Source: an uncultured Lachnoclostridium sp.
GTDB taxonomy: Bacteria; Bacillota; Clostridia; Lachnospirales; Lachnospiraceae
Length of the DNA: 37,107 nucleotides
Direction: 5' to 3'
NCBI GenBank assembly: GCA_947178155.1
Contig: CAMWXG010000009.1
Coordinates: forward strand, 1 to 37,107
Below the pieces are notes generated by a model. It was not told the origin of the DNA. It did not search any database and saw only the letters and a list, made by a program, of their open reading frames with translations. Positions 16,719 to 27,045 of the stretch are shown piece by piece (position 1 is the stretch's first letter; each line of letters begins with the position of its first letter). The translations under genes were made by a program, and so were the position numbers.

Positions 16719-19695
16719 AAAAACCGTTGTGCTTGGCTTAATAGCAGCTCTTTCAGTCGGAAGTGTGGGGTATTGCGTAAAAGCTACCTCAAGTACCTCT
16801 GATACGACAGAGGGCGCAGAGCCGGAAAGCACACCGACAGCATCATCATCATCTAATGATGCTGAAGATTATTCCAGCGAACGTATTTCTACAAATTACA
16901 GTGTAATAAGTGAGAAGTACAAATTATCTGATTATACAGGCAGTACAGTTGAATGTTCTGCTGAAAGTATGATATCGGATAGTGATAAGTCAAAATTGAC
17001 AGAAGATACGCAGGGATATAGTAAAAGTTCAGAAGTAATTAGACTGAAAACTGGAAACAAAATAAGTCTTAAAGTAGATATTCCAGAAGATGGTCTATAT
17101 TTTTTGAGTCTTGATTACTTATCATATGATGTATCGATTCTTCCGGTGTCTATGAATATCAAGATTGATGGTGAATACCCGTTTTATGAGATGCGCAATC
17201 TTGAATTTAAGACTACATGGAAACTTAGTGATGAACCATCATATGACAGATATGACAATGAGGTGGTCACAGTTCCTGAGAAGGTAGTACAGTGGGAACA
17301 TGGCTACATAAAAGATTCAAGCTATCGTCATTCAGATCCGCTTAAACTTGAACTTACTAAGGGTGAACATACTTTGGAACTTGATGTAGATGAAGGTAAA
17401 TTCCTTTTAGGTAATTTGGAATTTGAAGCACCTTCGGTTGCTGATACTTACAGTGGTTCAGAAAAGGCAGACGGAGATGAGATTGTTGAGATTGAGGGTG
17501 AGAAATACAGTTATACCAATGACTCATCAATTCATGCTGTAGCAGAATATGACACAAGTCTTTCGCCATATGAGGTAAAGGACACAGTTTTAAACACCAT
17601 TGATTCTTCATCATTTAGCGTAGCAGGACAGAAAATTACATATCAATTTGATGCACCATCATCAGGCAACTACTATATTGCAATGAATTATCGTCAGTCT
17701 GAAAAAACAGATTTTCCGGTATTTGTTGATATAGAAGTAGATGGCAAGATACCAAATGAAGCGTTTCGCTCATATGGTATGGCATATACAACTAAGTATA
17801 AGACATCAACTTTGGAAGATGAAGACGGCAATAAGCTCAGTGTTTATCTTGATGAAGGTACACATACAATTTCATATACATTAAGCATGGATCCTATATG
17901 CTATATCATGGAAGAAATTGATGTGGTTATGTCAGAGGTCAATGACCTTGCACTTGAAATTACAAAGGTTGCAGGAACTAATGCGGATAAGTATCGTGAC
18001 CTTAAACTTTCAAGATATATCCCAGGGGTTGATGATATACTTCATGGATATGCTGACAGACTTAAAGAACTTGAAAAGAGCGCCATTAAGTGGAGCGACA
18101 GTGATAAAGGTGTTGCGGTAATGTCATCAATGCTGATTGCAGCAAACCAGCTTCAAAGCTTAGGTGATAATCCTGATGAGATACCTTATCGTGTAGCAGA
18201 GCTTACAACAAGTACAAACTCAGTAAACCATTATCTTGCACAGACAATAGATAATCTTATCGCGAATGATCTTGCAATAGACCGTTTATGGATATATCAG
18301 GAGGGAGCAGACCTTCCTAAAAAACCGGGTATCTTTAAGTCAATGGCAATGAATGTTCAGAGGTTTGTTGCATCATTTACTGAACAGGCATATTCGACAA
18401 AGAATACAGATAAAGATCATATACAGGTATGGGTAAACCGTTCAAATCAGTATGTGCAGATTATGCAAAAGATGATTGATGAGGACTTTACACCTGAAAC
18501 AGGTATAGAAGTAGATATAAGTATCATGCCTGACCAGTATAAGCTTGTATTGGCAAACTCAGCAGGAAATGCGCCAGATGTTGCAACCGGTATTAACTAT
18601 ACTATTCCATATGAGCTGGCTATAAGAGGGGCTCTTGTGGATATGACAAAATATAGTGATTTTAAAAAGGCAGCAGAAGATTATGAGCCTGGTTTCTTTA
18701 TGACAGGTACAATTGGTGACAGTGTTTACTCAATGCCTGAAACAATGAATTTCTGGGTATTGTTCTATCGTAAAGATGTTATGGAAAAACTTGGTATTCC
18801 AATACCTAATACAATGGAAGAAGTAATAGATATGCTTCCTGACCTTCAAATGAGGGGGCTTAACTTCTACTATCCGACAGCAGGAATGATTTTAATGAGG
18901 AATTTCCATGGTACTACACCACTTATTGTGCAAAACGGAGGTTCACTATACAATCCTACAGCAGCAGAGGGCGTGGCACTTGGAAACGAGTCAACAGTAA
19001 ATGGTTTTACAACACTTACAGACCTCTTTACAATTTATAACTTGCCTGTAAATATTGATAACTTCTATCAGCATTTTAGAAATGGTGATATGCCGATAGG
19101 AATTGCAGATTATGCCACATATAATATGCTTACAAATGCGGCACCTGAACTTGAAGGTTCATGGGAGATAGCTCTTATACCTGGCACAGAGCAGAGTGAT
19201 GGAAGTATCGATCGCTCCGTATGTGGATGTGCAGAGAGTAGTGTTATATTTAAGAGTGACAACAAAAGAGAAGAAAAGGCATGGGAATTTGTAAAATGGT
19301 GGTCTTCAAACGAGACACAGGCAAAATTTGGTCAGACAATACAGATTTCGTACGGAAGTGAATATATCTGGCCTACAGCAAATATGAAAGCCTTTCAACA
19401 GCTTCCGCTTGAGGTTGATTCTAAGAATGTTATCGCTGAAACAGCTAAGAATGTTGTAGATGTTCCAAGAGTTCCCGGAACTTATCTGCTTGAGCGTGAG
19501 ATGAGCAATACCTTTAATGATATTACTGTTAACGGCAGTAATGAACAGACTAGGATTGACAAGGCTGTGAAGTCCATTAACCATGAGTTTGACAGGAAAC
19601 TTGAGGAGTTTGGTTATAATAACAGCGATGGTTCTGTTGTCAAGGATTATAATATTCCTACGCTGAAGAGTGTAACTGAGTTGCTTGGAAGATAG
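16687..19695 (+). CDS. Large family-1 solute-binding protein with N-terminal beta-sandwich modules
   Basis: 1002 residues, about twice the usual length. Order: basic N terminus and export helix (about 10-33); Ser/Thr/Glu linker (35-65); two related beta-sandwich modules resembling carbohydrate-binding domains (about 70-250, with [11 protein letters not shown], and about 280-420, with [12 protein letters not shown]); a helical spacer (about 425-575); then a family-1 sugar-binding protein from [11 protein letters not shown] (579) onward, with [27 protein letters not shown] and [20 protein letters not shown]. The signal region lacks a normal lipobox: the only nearby cysteine follows Tyr (GSVGYC). 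It precedes a permease pair. Predicted ligand: arabinan-derived oligosaccharides, from context. Confidence 0.85.
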   Translation: MRHKKIGDKVKKTVVLGLIAALSVGSVGYCVKATSSTSDTTEGAEPESTPTASSSSNDAEDYSSERISTNYSVISEKYKLSDYTGSTVECSAESMISDSDKSKLTEDTQGYSKSSEVIRLKTGNKISLKVDIPEDGLYFLSLDYLSYDVSILPVSMNIKIDGEYPFYEMRNLEFKTTWKLSDEPSYDRYDNEVVTVPEKVVQWEHGYIKDSSYRHSDPLKLELTKGEHTLELDVDEGKFLLGNLEFEAPSVADTYSGSEKADGDEIVEIEGEKYSYTNDSSIHAVAEYDTSLSPYEVKDTVLNTIDSSSFSVAGQKITYQFDAPSSGNYYIAMNYRQSEKTDFPVFVDIEVDGKIPNEAFRSYGMAYTTKYKTSTLEDEDGNKLSVYLDEGTHTISYTLSMDPICYIMEEIDVVMSEVNDLALEITKVAGTNADKYRDLKLSRYIPGVDDILHGYADRLKELEKSAIKWSDSDKGVAVMSSMLIAANQLQSLGDNPDEIPYRVAELTTSTNSVNHYLAQTIDNLIANDLAIDRLWIYQEGADLPKKPGIFKSMAMNVQRFVASFTEQAYSTKNTDKDHIQVWVNRSNQYVQIMQKMIDEDFTPETGIEVDISIMPDQYKLVLANSAGNAPDVATGINYTIPYELAIRGALVDMTKYSDFKKAAEDYEPGFFMTGTIGDSVYSMPETMNFWVLFYRKDVMEKLGIPIPNTMEEVIDMLPDLQMRGLNFYYPTAGMILMRNFHGTTPLIVQNGGSLYNPTAAEGVALGNESTVNGFTTLTDLFTIYNLPVNIDNFYQHFRNGDMPIGIADYATYNMLTNAAPELEGSWEIALIPGTEQSDGSIDRSVCGCAESSVIFKSDNKREEKAWEFVKWWSSNETQAKFGQTIQISYGSEYIWPTANMKAFQQLPLEVDSKNVIAETAKNVVDVPRVPGTYLLEREMSNTFNDITVNGSNEQTRIDKAVKSINHEFDRKLEEFGYNNSDGSVVKDYNIPTLKSVTELLGR

Positions 19696-19751
19696 AGCTT
19701 AGGCGGCTTAGTGATGTTAAGTTCAGCTTAAACGGAGGGATGAGAAAAAAT

Positions 19752-20678
19752 ATGGCAAATAGTGAAAAGAAAACAAAAAAGAATAATATCAGGAAGCGTG
19801 AGAATTCCAATTATAATGGATATGGCTTCATGGCACCATATGCATTGGTATTTATTATATTCATACTGGTGCCTGTAATAGTGGCAGCAATCCTGTCATT
19901 TACAAACTTTAATGCAATTCAGTGGCCGTCTTTTGTAGGTTTTCTGAATTACATTACACTGATTACCAGTGATGAAGTATTTATGCAGCATGTATTGCCA
20001 AATACTGTAGTATATGCTGTGGTTGTAGGTATTGGAGGATATATGTTATCTTTCGTGCTTGCATGGGCACTGTGTAATCTTACAAAACCATTTAGAACTG
20101 TATTTGCCCTTATACTTTATTCACCAAGTATGACGGCAGGTGTAGCTATGACGGTTTTGTGGAAGGTTATTTTCTCAGGTGACCAGACAGGTCTTTTGAA
20201 TAGCTGGCTTATGAGTATTGGTATTATAAATGAGCCTATAATATGGCTGGTAAGCGAAAAATACCTTCTTACAATAGTAATAGTAATCGGTCTGTGGTCA
20301 TCAATGGGTATCGGCTTCTTATCAATGATAGCAGGTATTCTTAACTCAGATGAAGAGTTATATGAGGCAGCAGCGATTGATGGTATTAAGAATCGTTTTC
20401 AGGAGATGATTTACATAACAATCCCACAGATGAAGCCACAGATGTTGTTTGCTGCGGTTATGGCTGTTGTTAATGCTTTTCAGAACGGCCTTATATCAAC
20501 ACAGCTTACAGGAAATCCTTCACCGGGATATGCGGCACAGCTTATTGTAAACCATATAGAGGATTATGGTTTCTTAAGATACGAAATGGGATATGCAGCA
20601 ACAGTTTCAGTAGTATTACTGTTGATTGTACAGATATTCTCAAAGGGTGCTAATGCACTTCTTACTGAAAAAGATTAA
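19752..20678 (+). CDS. Sugar ABC transporter permease (MalF/UgpA type), first pair
   Basis: Membrane component of a carbohydrate importer. Six predicted membrane helices; first helix [19 protein letters not shown]. The ATPase-contact EAA loop reads [28 protein letters not shown]. The ATG at 19752 is chosen because GGAGGG (19734-19739) directly abuts the ATG at 19740, leaving no spacing. Pairs with the next gene. No ATPase gene is present in the window, so a shared MsmX/MsmK-type ATPase is inferred. Confidence 0.93.
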   Translation: MANSEKKTKKNNIRKRENSNYNGYGFMAPYALVFIIFILVPVIVAAILSFTNFNAIQWPSFVGFLNYITLITSDEVFMQHVLPNTVVYAVVVGIGGYMLSFVLAWALCNLTKPFRTVFALILYSPSMTAGVAMTVLWKVIFSGDQTGLLNSWLMSIGIINEPIIWLVSEKYLLTIVIVIGLWSSMGIGFLSMIAGILNSDEELYEAAAIDGIKNRFQEMIYITIPQMKPQMLFAAVMAVVNAFQNGLISTQLTGNPSPGYAAQLIVNHIEDYGFLRYEMGYAATVSVVLLLIVQIFSKGANALLTEKD

Positions 20679-20696
20679 AAGGAGGGAAGCTTAAAT

Positions 20697-21566
20697 ATGG
20701 CATATAAAGGAAAAAGGATGAATCCTCAGCATTTTGAAATAGGTCAATTAAAGATTATAGCAATTATGCTTCCGTTGGTTATTATGATGGCGATACCAAT
20801 AGTATTTATTGCAAACCATGCATTTAAGCCAATGGATGAGCTCTTTGCGTTTCCACCGACCTTCTTTGTTCGGAATGCTACATTTGAGAACTTTACAAAG
20901 CTCATTAAGTTCAGCCGTACTTCAGGTGTACCGCTTAGCCGATACGTATTTAACAGTGTTATTGTTACAGTGCTTACGGTAGGATTGTCATTGCTCTTTA
21001 CAACTTTTGCAGCATTTGCGCTTTCAAAGTTAAAGTTTAAAGGACGTGATATGATGATGACAATTAATCAGTTTGCTCTTATGTTTGTGCCAACTGCCGT
21101 ACTTATTCCAAGATATCTTGTTATCTGTAAGTTCGGACTTATTGACAGCATTTGGGCACATATCCTTCCGCTTTTGGCGTATCCGGTAGCCCTATTTCTT
21201 GTAAAACAGTTCGTTGAACAGGTGCCTGATGCATTGATTGAGGCAGCATATATAGACGGAGCTACGGACTTGACGGTGTATTTTAAGATTATCATACCTA
21301 TGATTAAACCCGCAATAGCAACAGCAGCAATTCTTGTATTCCAGCAGGTATGGGTGAATGTAGAAACTTCTAACTACTATGTAAATGATGATAGTATGAA
21401 AACATTGACATTCTATATGAACTCGCTGGTAAATGCAAATAATACTGTGTCTGGTCAGGGTATGGCGGCAGCAGCTTCATTGATTTTGTTCCTGCCAAAT
21501 CTTATATTATTTATAGTTCTTCAGAATAATGTCATGAATACAATGGCACATTCTGGTATTAAGTAG
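20697..21566 (+). CDS. Carbohydrate ABC transporter permease (MalG type), first pair
   Basis: 289 residues, six predicted helices, and the EAA loop ALIEAAYIDGATDLTVYFKIIIPMIKPAI. GGAGGGA precedes the ATG; the gap to the upstream permease is 18 bases. The C terminus ends MNTMAHSGIK, as is usual for MalG-type partners. Forms a heterodimer with the upstream permease by family precedent. Confidence 0.94.
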   Translation: MAYKGKRMNPQHFEIGQLKIIAIMLPLVIMMAIPIVFIANHAFKPMDELFAFPPTFFVRNATFENFTKLIKFSRTSGVPLSRYVFNSVIVTVLTVGLSLLFTTFAAFALSKLKFKGRDMMMTINQFALMFVPTAVLIPRYLVICKFGLIDSIWAHILPLLAYPVALFLVKQFVEQVPDALIEAAYIDGATDLTVYFKIIIPMIKPAIATAAILVFQQVWVNVETSNYYVNDDSMKTLTFYMNSLVNANNTVSGQGMAAAASLILFLPNLILFIVLQNNVMNTMAHSGIK

Positions 21567-21607
21567 TAGCTGGTAAACATTGCAAAGAGGAGAAGGAATA
21601 AGGCGTT

Positions 21608-23677
21608 ATGAAAATAAGTGAAAAGTTTATAAAACTTGTGGCTACGTTTCTGACTGCAATTGTTCTGATTTCCGGCATAAGTCCGGCAATAGCCTCAGCA
21701 GAAACACCATATCGTACATTTACAAAGGACGGATATGGAAGGACGCTGGAGACACAGACAGCCTATCTGGCACATTCTACAATCATAAAATTTGGAGAAG
21801 AATTCTTAAAAAATCCAAATGATATGTATATTACAAAAGATGGAACAATGTATGTGGCAGATACCGGAAATGGACGAATTGTGGTAGGCAAAGCATCAGG
21901 TGAATTGATTAAAGTAATTGGTGAGGGAACTCTTGTCTCACCAAGAGGTGTATTTGTTACAGAGGAGAATAAGCATGTATATGTGGCAGATAGAGATGCT
22001 GCCGCCGTATTTGAATTTGATGAGGATGGCAATGTAGTTAATAAGTATACAAAGCCAGACAGTCCATTGTATGGTGAGGCGTTGGAGTTTATGCCGGTTA
22101 AGCTTGTTGTAAATGATGCAGGCATAATGTATATCGTGTGTGAGTCAAATACAAATGGTATAGTTGAAATTGCACCAGATAACGGTGGCACATTCCTTGG
22201 ATACTTCGGAACAAACTTTGCATCAGTAAGCCTGCAGCAGATTATATTCCGTGCAATACTTACTGATGAGCAGCGTGCAAAGCAGAGAAGTAATATACCA
22301 TCTACACCGGATAATCTTGCAATAGATGCAAAAGGGCTTATCTATACAGTTACACGTGGTGAAGAATATAATACGCTCAAAAGACTTAATATTGCAGGTA
22401 ACAATCTTATAAAAAGCATAACATCAGCATCAGCATATGATGAAACTCCTGCAGCAGTTGCAGCAGGAAACCATGATAATGTGTATGTAGCTTCAAGTGA
22501 AGGTTATATATATGAGTTTAATAATCAGGGCGAGCTTCTGTTTGTATTTGGTGCATCAGATGATGGTACACAGCGTGTAGGTTTGTCTACACAGGTTTCA
22601 AGCATACAGGTTGATGCCAGTGATAATATTTATATACTTGATGCTGACAAACGTCAGATACAGGTATATCAGCCTTCAGAATTTACGAAGCTTCTTCATA
22701 ATGCATTGTATCTTTACTCAAAGGGACGTTATACAGAGAGTAAAGAGCCGCTTAGAAAAGTCCTTGAGATGAATAGTATGTTTGACTATGCAAATAAAGC
22801 TATGGGGCGCGCATATTTCCAAGAAGAAAATTATGATACAGCGCTTAAATATGCAAGACTTGCCAAGGACTGGGAAGGTTATTCAGATGCATTTTGGGAA
22901 ATTAGAAATGAATGGCTTAAAAAGAATATTGTAGCTGCATTGTTATTCATCATAGCCTTGTATATTATTATTAAAGCAGTTAAGTATGCAGATAAAAGAA
23001 AAGGCATATTAAATAAGCCTAGAGCAGCATGGGACAGCGTAAAGGATAAAGGTGTGCTTTCAAATGTAAGATATGCAAAGTATTTCATGAGACATCCAAT
23101 GGATGGTTCATACGGCATAGCGAGGGAAGGAAGGGCATCATGGAGTGCACCATCTATAATATTGCTCATATTTACGATAGAATATGTTATTAATAAATAT
23201 TTGTGTGGTTTCCTTCAAAAAGATATACGTGAGGGAAGATATGAGATTCCATCTGATATAGGTACAATAGTTATTGCGATAGTAGCTGTTACATTGTGTA
23301 ATTATCTTGTATGTACAATAAACGAAGGTGAGGGTACAATTAAAAAGATATATACATATTTCTGTTACAGTCTTATGCCATATGTAATGCTTACTCCTGT
23401 GGTATTTATACTATCACATGTTGTTACAATTAATGAGGAGTTCCTTATCACACTTGTAGAAGTAGTAATGTATGGCTGGATATTAGTTCTTATGATACTT
23501 GGAATTAAAGATGTAAATAACTATACTCCTAAGGAGACATTTAAAGTTATATGCCTTACATTGTTTACAATTTTGATTGTAGCACTTTTAATATTTATCA
23601 TATATGTACTCTGGGCTCAGGTATTCGAGTTCATAAGTGCGGTTGTCGGAGAGGTGGTGTATAGGCTTGGTTATTAA
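21608..23677 (+). CDS. NHL-repeat, TPR and Yip1-domain membrane protein
   Basis: An unusual 689-residue fusion. A cleavable signal peptide ends near residue 31 (IASA/ET). NHL-type beta-propeller blades follow (about 55-355: NDMYITKDGTMYVADTGNGRIV, SPRGVFVTEENKHVYVADRDAAAV, DASDNIYILDADKRQIQVY). Then come a TPR-like helical pair (about 358-435, YSKGRYTESKEPLRKVLEMN), a membrane helix (about 439-459), a cytoplasmic basic stretch, and a five-helix Yip1-type domain (about 510-689, with YFCYSLMPYVMLTPVVF). The propeller and TPR are therefore outside, the Yip1 part in the membrane. It sits between two permease pairs and overlaps the next gene by 11 bases. No enzymatic residues seen; a scaffold or sensor role is inferred. 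Confidence 0.85.
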   Translation: MKISEKFIKLVATFLTAIVLISGISPAIASAETPYRTFTKDGYGRTLETQTAYLAHSTIIKFGEEFLKNPNDMYITKDGTMYVADTGNGRIVVGKASGELIKVIGEGTLVSPRGVFVTEENKHVYVADRDAAAVFEFDEDGNVVNKYTKPDSPLYGEALEFMPVKLVVNDAGIMYIVCESNTNGIVEIAPDNGGTFLGYFGTNFASVSLQQIIFRAILTDEQRAKQRSNIPSTPDNLAIDAKGLIYTVTRGEEYNTLKRLNIAGNNLIKSITSASAYDETPAAVAAGNHDNVYVASSEGYIYEFNNQGELLFVFGASDDGTQRVGLSTQVSSIQVDASDNIYILDADKRQIQVYQPSEFTKLLHNALYLYSKGRYTESKEPLRKVLEMNSMFDYANKAMGRAYFQEENYDTALKYARLAKDWEGYSDAFWEIRNEWLKKNIVAALLFIIALYIIIKAVKYADKRKGILNKPRAAWDSVKDKGVLSNVRYAKYFMRHPMDGSYGIAREGRASWSAPSIILLIFTIEYVINKYLCGFLQKDIREGRYEIPSDIGTIVIAIVAVTLCNYLVCTINEGEGTIKKIYTYFCYSLMPYVMLTPVVFILSHVVTINEEFLITLVEVVMYGWILVLMILGIKDVNNYTPKETFKVICLTLFTILIVALLIFIIYVLWAQVFEFISAVVGEVVYRLGY

Positions 23678-26015
23678 AAAATTAAAGAAAATGCTTGCTC
23701 TGGCTACTGCAATAGTTCTTGCTGTTGGCGTAGTTCCAAGTGTCTCGCAGTCGACAGAAGTAGATACAGAGGGTACTGCCACAGAAGGTGCTGAAGGCAC
23801 AGAAGAGGGCGGCGAAGGTGAAGAACAGGAAGAACAAAATACAGTACTTGAAGATGGTGAAGTAGTACAGGATGGAGCTGTTGGTAAGATTGACAAGGAC
23901 AAATGGATTACTATAGATGATTATGAACTTGTGGCTGAGAATGATGTATATAAGATGTACCTTTATGAGCCTAGGCTTTCAATAATTCTTGAGGAAAAAG
24001 CTACAGGAAAGTATATTGAGTCTACTCTTAGTGATGAGAAAGATGATGGTAATAGTAATTCAGTTTGGAATGCTTATATGAAGTCAGGTATTGTCATTAC
24101 TGCTATCATTGGTACAATTAATACATATCAGGTTGACCTTATAACTACACCGGTTACAATAGATGTTACAAAGAATGACAATGGTTTTGCGGCTAAGTTG
24201 TATTACAGTGAGTATCAGTTCGGGCTTACAGTCAATGTAACGCTTGATGGCAGTGATCTTGTAGTAAGTATACCTGATGACTCTATAGTTGAAGAAAAAG
24301 AGGGAACATATATTTCAACTGTAAGTTTATTCCCATTTATGGGATATTCATTCCTTGATGATGAAGAGGGATACATGCTTATACCTGATGGAAATGGTGC
24401 ATTAATAAATCTTGACAATAAAGAGGGACGTTATACAACAGGTTTTTCGCAGATGATTTATGGAAAAGACATCGGATTTGATGACGCAACTGCAAAAGAT
24501 TACCTCTGGGGCGATGCAAATGATGGCATTGATATGTCAAGAAATGCAAATAAAGTAATTGCACCAATTTTTGGTATGGCACATACAAAAAGTGAGACAG
24601 GATATATTGCAGTAGTTGAAGAAGGTGATAAACGTGCTTATATAGAAGCGCAGCCAAATGGGGTTATGGTAAATTATAACCGCTGTTTTGCAAGGTTTCT
24701 TCTTCGTGACATATATGTACAGCCACTGAATAATTCTAGTTCAGGTACAATGAAAAAAGCAGAAGAAGACCGTACACATATGGATATGCAGGTGCGTTAT
24801 ATGCTTCTTTCAGGGGATAAAGTTAATTATTCTGAAATGGCAACAAAATATCGTGAATATCTTCTTAACAAAGGGCTTATATCAGAAAAGGACAGCAGTT
24901 ATAATACAAGGGTTGATTTCCTGGGAACAGACAGAGAGGAATTCCTGTTTGGAACAAGAGCTGTTACTGTGACAACAATAGAAAATATTGAGGAGATATT
25001 TAAAGAGCTTCAGGGCAATGGAGTGTCAAGTCTTGTATCTGTGTATAGAGGCTGGCAGAAGGGCGGTTTGTACAATGTTCCTATTACAAAATATAAGGCT
25101 GATAGACATATTGGCGGAACTTCAAAGCTTACAAGCCTGATAAAAGATGCAGAAAGTAAGGATTATCATGTATATCTTTATAATGATGCGCTTCGCCTTA
25201 ATCCATCAACTAATAGAATGACATTTGATATGATAAAGCAGGTTAATAAAAGGAATTTTGAGGAATCAATATGGGCACAGGTATATAAAAGTTTCTACTT
25301 CCTCACACCTGAAAAGACATCTAAGAATTTGAAAAAGTTCATAGATTCGTATACCAAAGATGGAGTTTCAAATCTTGCTGTATCAGGAATAAGTGATACG
25401 ACATATTCATACAGCTACAAAGGCGATTTTTATACAAGATGCACAACTTCAGATAAGTATGTGGAACTCATAAATGAAGTAGATGAAGGTGTAAATCTTA
25501 TGCTTGAAGAGCCGGCATCATATCTCTGGAAAAATGCAGATGCATTTCTTGATATGCCGCTTGGTTCATCTGATTACATGTATGTAAATGAGGAGATACC
25601 ATTCCTTTCAATGGTACTTAAGGGTATAATGCCTATGTATTCAGATTATGTTAATTTTGAAGCTAACAAGCAGGAATTTTTATTGCAAATGGTTGAGGCT
25701 GGTGTATATCCTTCATTCTATTTGACATATGAAAATTCATCAGATTTGCTTTATACCAATTCATCTAACTTATTCAGCACAGAGTATTCTACATATAAAG
25801 ATACAGTTGCTGATTATGATAAACAGCTTAGGGCGGTAAACGCAAAGACAGAAGGAGCATTTATAGTAAAACATGAAAAATTGGACAACGGGGTTACTAT
25901 TGTGACTTACGACAATGGCGTAAAAATATACGTCAATTATACTGACAAATCCCAGATAGCAGATGGTACACCTGTTGAAGGAATGTCTTATAAGGTAGGT
26001 GAGTCAAATGAGTGA
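23667..26015 (+). CDS. DUF5696-like secreted protein, possible divergent glycosidase fold
   Basis: About 782 residues. The TTG start at 23667 is chosen because it begins a good signal peptide (VIKKLKKMLALATAIVLAVGVVPSVS) and GGAGAGGTGG lies upstream; it overlaps the previous gene by 11 bases. An acidic linker (TEVDTEG to EDGEV) is followed by an N-terminal beta-rich half (FMGYSFLDDEEGYMLIPDGNGALINLDNKEG) and an alpha/beta half (EIFKELQGNGVSSLVSVYRGWQKGGLYN, HVYLYNDALRLNP, NLMLEEPASYLW) that reads like a TIM barrel, ending in a small beta domain (GVTIVTYDNGVKIYVNY). No lipobox. The resemblance to DUF5696 proteins and to retaining glycosidase architecture is by eye; activity is unproven. Confidence 0.75.
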   Translation: MVIKKLKKMLALATAIVLAVGVVPSVSQSTEVDTEGTATEGAEGTEEGGEGEEQEEQNTVLEDGEVVQDGAVGKIDKDKWITIDDYELVAENDVYKMYLYEPRLSIILEEKATGKYIESTLSDEKDDGNSNSVWNAYMKSGIVITAIIGTINTYQVDLITTPVTIDVTKNDNGFAAKLYYSEYQFGLTVNVTLDGSDLVVSIPDDSIVEEKEGTYISTVSLFPFMGYSFLDDEEGYMLIPDGNGALINLDNKEGRYTTGFSQMIYGKDIGFDDATAKDYLWGDANDGIDMSRNANKVIAPIFGMAHTKSETGYIAVVEEGDKRAYIEAQPNGVMVNYNRCFARFLLRDIYVQPLNNSSSGTMKKAEEDRTHMDMQVRYMLLSGDKVNYSEMATKYREYLLNKGLISEKDSSYNTRVDFLGTDREEFLFGTRAVTVTTIENIEEIFKELQGNGVSSLVSVYRGWQKGGLYNVPITKYKADRHIGGTSKLTSLIKDAESKDYHVYLYNDALRLNPSTNRMTFDMIKQVNKRNFEESIWAQVYKSFYFLTPEKTSKNLKKFIDSYTKDGVSNLAVSGISDTTYSYSYKGDFYTRCTTSDKYVELINEVDEGVNLMLEEPASYLWKNADAFLDMPLGSSDYMYVNEEIPFLSMVLKGIMPMYSDYVNFEANKQEFLLQMVEAGVYPSFYLTYENSSDLLYTNSSNLFSTEYSTYKDTVADYDKQLRAVNAKTEGAFIVKHEKLDNGVTIVTYDNGVKIYVNYTDKSQIADGTPVEGMSYKVGESNE

Positions 26016-27045
26016 AAAAATGAGTAAAGAAGAAAAGAAGCAGGCAAGAAAGAACAGAAAGAAGATGAAAGCGGGAAGGCTTGCCAAAAGAGAAGCGATA
26101 ACAGGTCTGTTGTTCATTACGCCATGGATTATAGGAGCATTAATGTTCCTTGCATATCCGCTTATAACATCATTCAGGTATGCGCTTAATAATATACGTA
26201 TCACACCTCTGGGAATGAATTTTGAGTATGTCGGATATGAGAATTTTACACAGGTACTTTTGTCTGATGCAGAATTTCCTATGCAGCTTGCAGATTATGT
26301 AGTTTCGACAATTATATCAGTCCCTATAATAGTAGTATTTGCCTTGATTATTGCCATTATGTTAAATCAGAATATTAAAGGCAAGGGATTTTTCAGACTG
26401 ATATTCTTCCTTCCGGTTATAATTGTCAGTGGACCTATACTTGGGATGCTGAATGAAGAGGGAGCAGGAAGTATCACAGCTATTGATACACAAGCTATTA
26501 CAACTTCGATACAAGGGGTTTTGCCATCTTCACTTGCGGACCCGATATCTAGTATATTTGAGAATATGGTAACAATACTTTGGTATTCAGGAGTACAGAT
26601 ACTTATATTCCTTTCAAGTTTGCAGAAGATGGATCGTTCAATGTTTGAAGCTGCAAAGATTGATGGCGGTTCAGGCTGGGAATGTTTCTGGAAGATTACA
26701 CTTCCAAATATTAAGCCTATGATATTATTAAATATTGTATATACAATCGTATTTATATCTAATAATGAGCAAAATACAATTATTGAACTTATTAAGACAT
26801 CAATGTTTGCAGGTACACAGGAGAAAGGTTATGGCTATGCGTCAGCGATGGCATGGATGTATTCATTGATAGTTGTAGTAATTGTAATCTTATTTGCAGT
26901 ATTGTTTATGGCAAAGAAAGATGTATATGAGAAGCAGGTTAAGAAGGCAAAGAAAGCTCATAAGAAAGAGCTTCGCCAGCTTAAGAAGATAGAAAGGAGG
27001 AGTGCAAGAAATGCCAAAAAGAACGCAAGAGCAGGCAGAGTCTAA
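26008..27045 (+). CDS. Sugar ABC transporter permease (MalF/UgpA type), second pair
   Basis: Second MalF-type subunit. The EAA loop reads MFEAAKIDGGSGWECFWKITLPNIKPM. It has a long basic N-terminal head (EKKQARKNRKKMKAGRLAKR) and an even more basic C-terminal tail of about 40 residues, both cytoplasmic. The ATG at 26008 overlaps the stop of the DUF5696-like gene by 8 bases, a translational-coupling arrangement; a GTG at 25999 is less likely. Its last 35 bases overlap the next permease. Confidence 0.93.
   Translation: MSEKMSKEEKKQARKNRKKMKAGRLAKREAITGLLFITPWIIGALMFLAYPLITSFRYALNNIRITPLGMNFEYVGYENFTQVLLSDAEFPMQLADYVVSTIISVPIIVVFALIIAIMLNQNIKGKGFFRLIFFLPVIIVSGPILGMLNEEGAGSITAIDTQAITTSIQGVLPSSLADPISSIFENMVTILWYSGVQILIFLSSLQKMDRSMFEAAKIDGGSGWECFWKITLPNIKPMILLNIVYTIVFISNNEQNTIIELIKTSMFAGTQEKGYGYASAMAWMYSLIVVVIVILFAVLFMAKKDVYEKQVKKAKKAHKKELRQLKKIERRSARNAKKNARAGRV

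Noticed and set aside
19696-19751. Attenuator hairpin between the binding protein and first permease
   Set aside because: Only short CTTA/TAAG pairings are present and no T tract follows; support is too weak to call.
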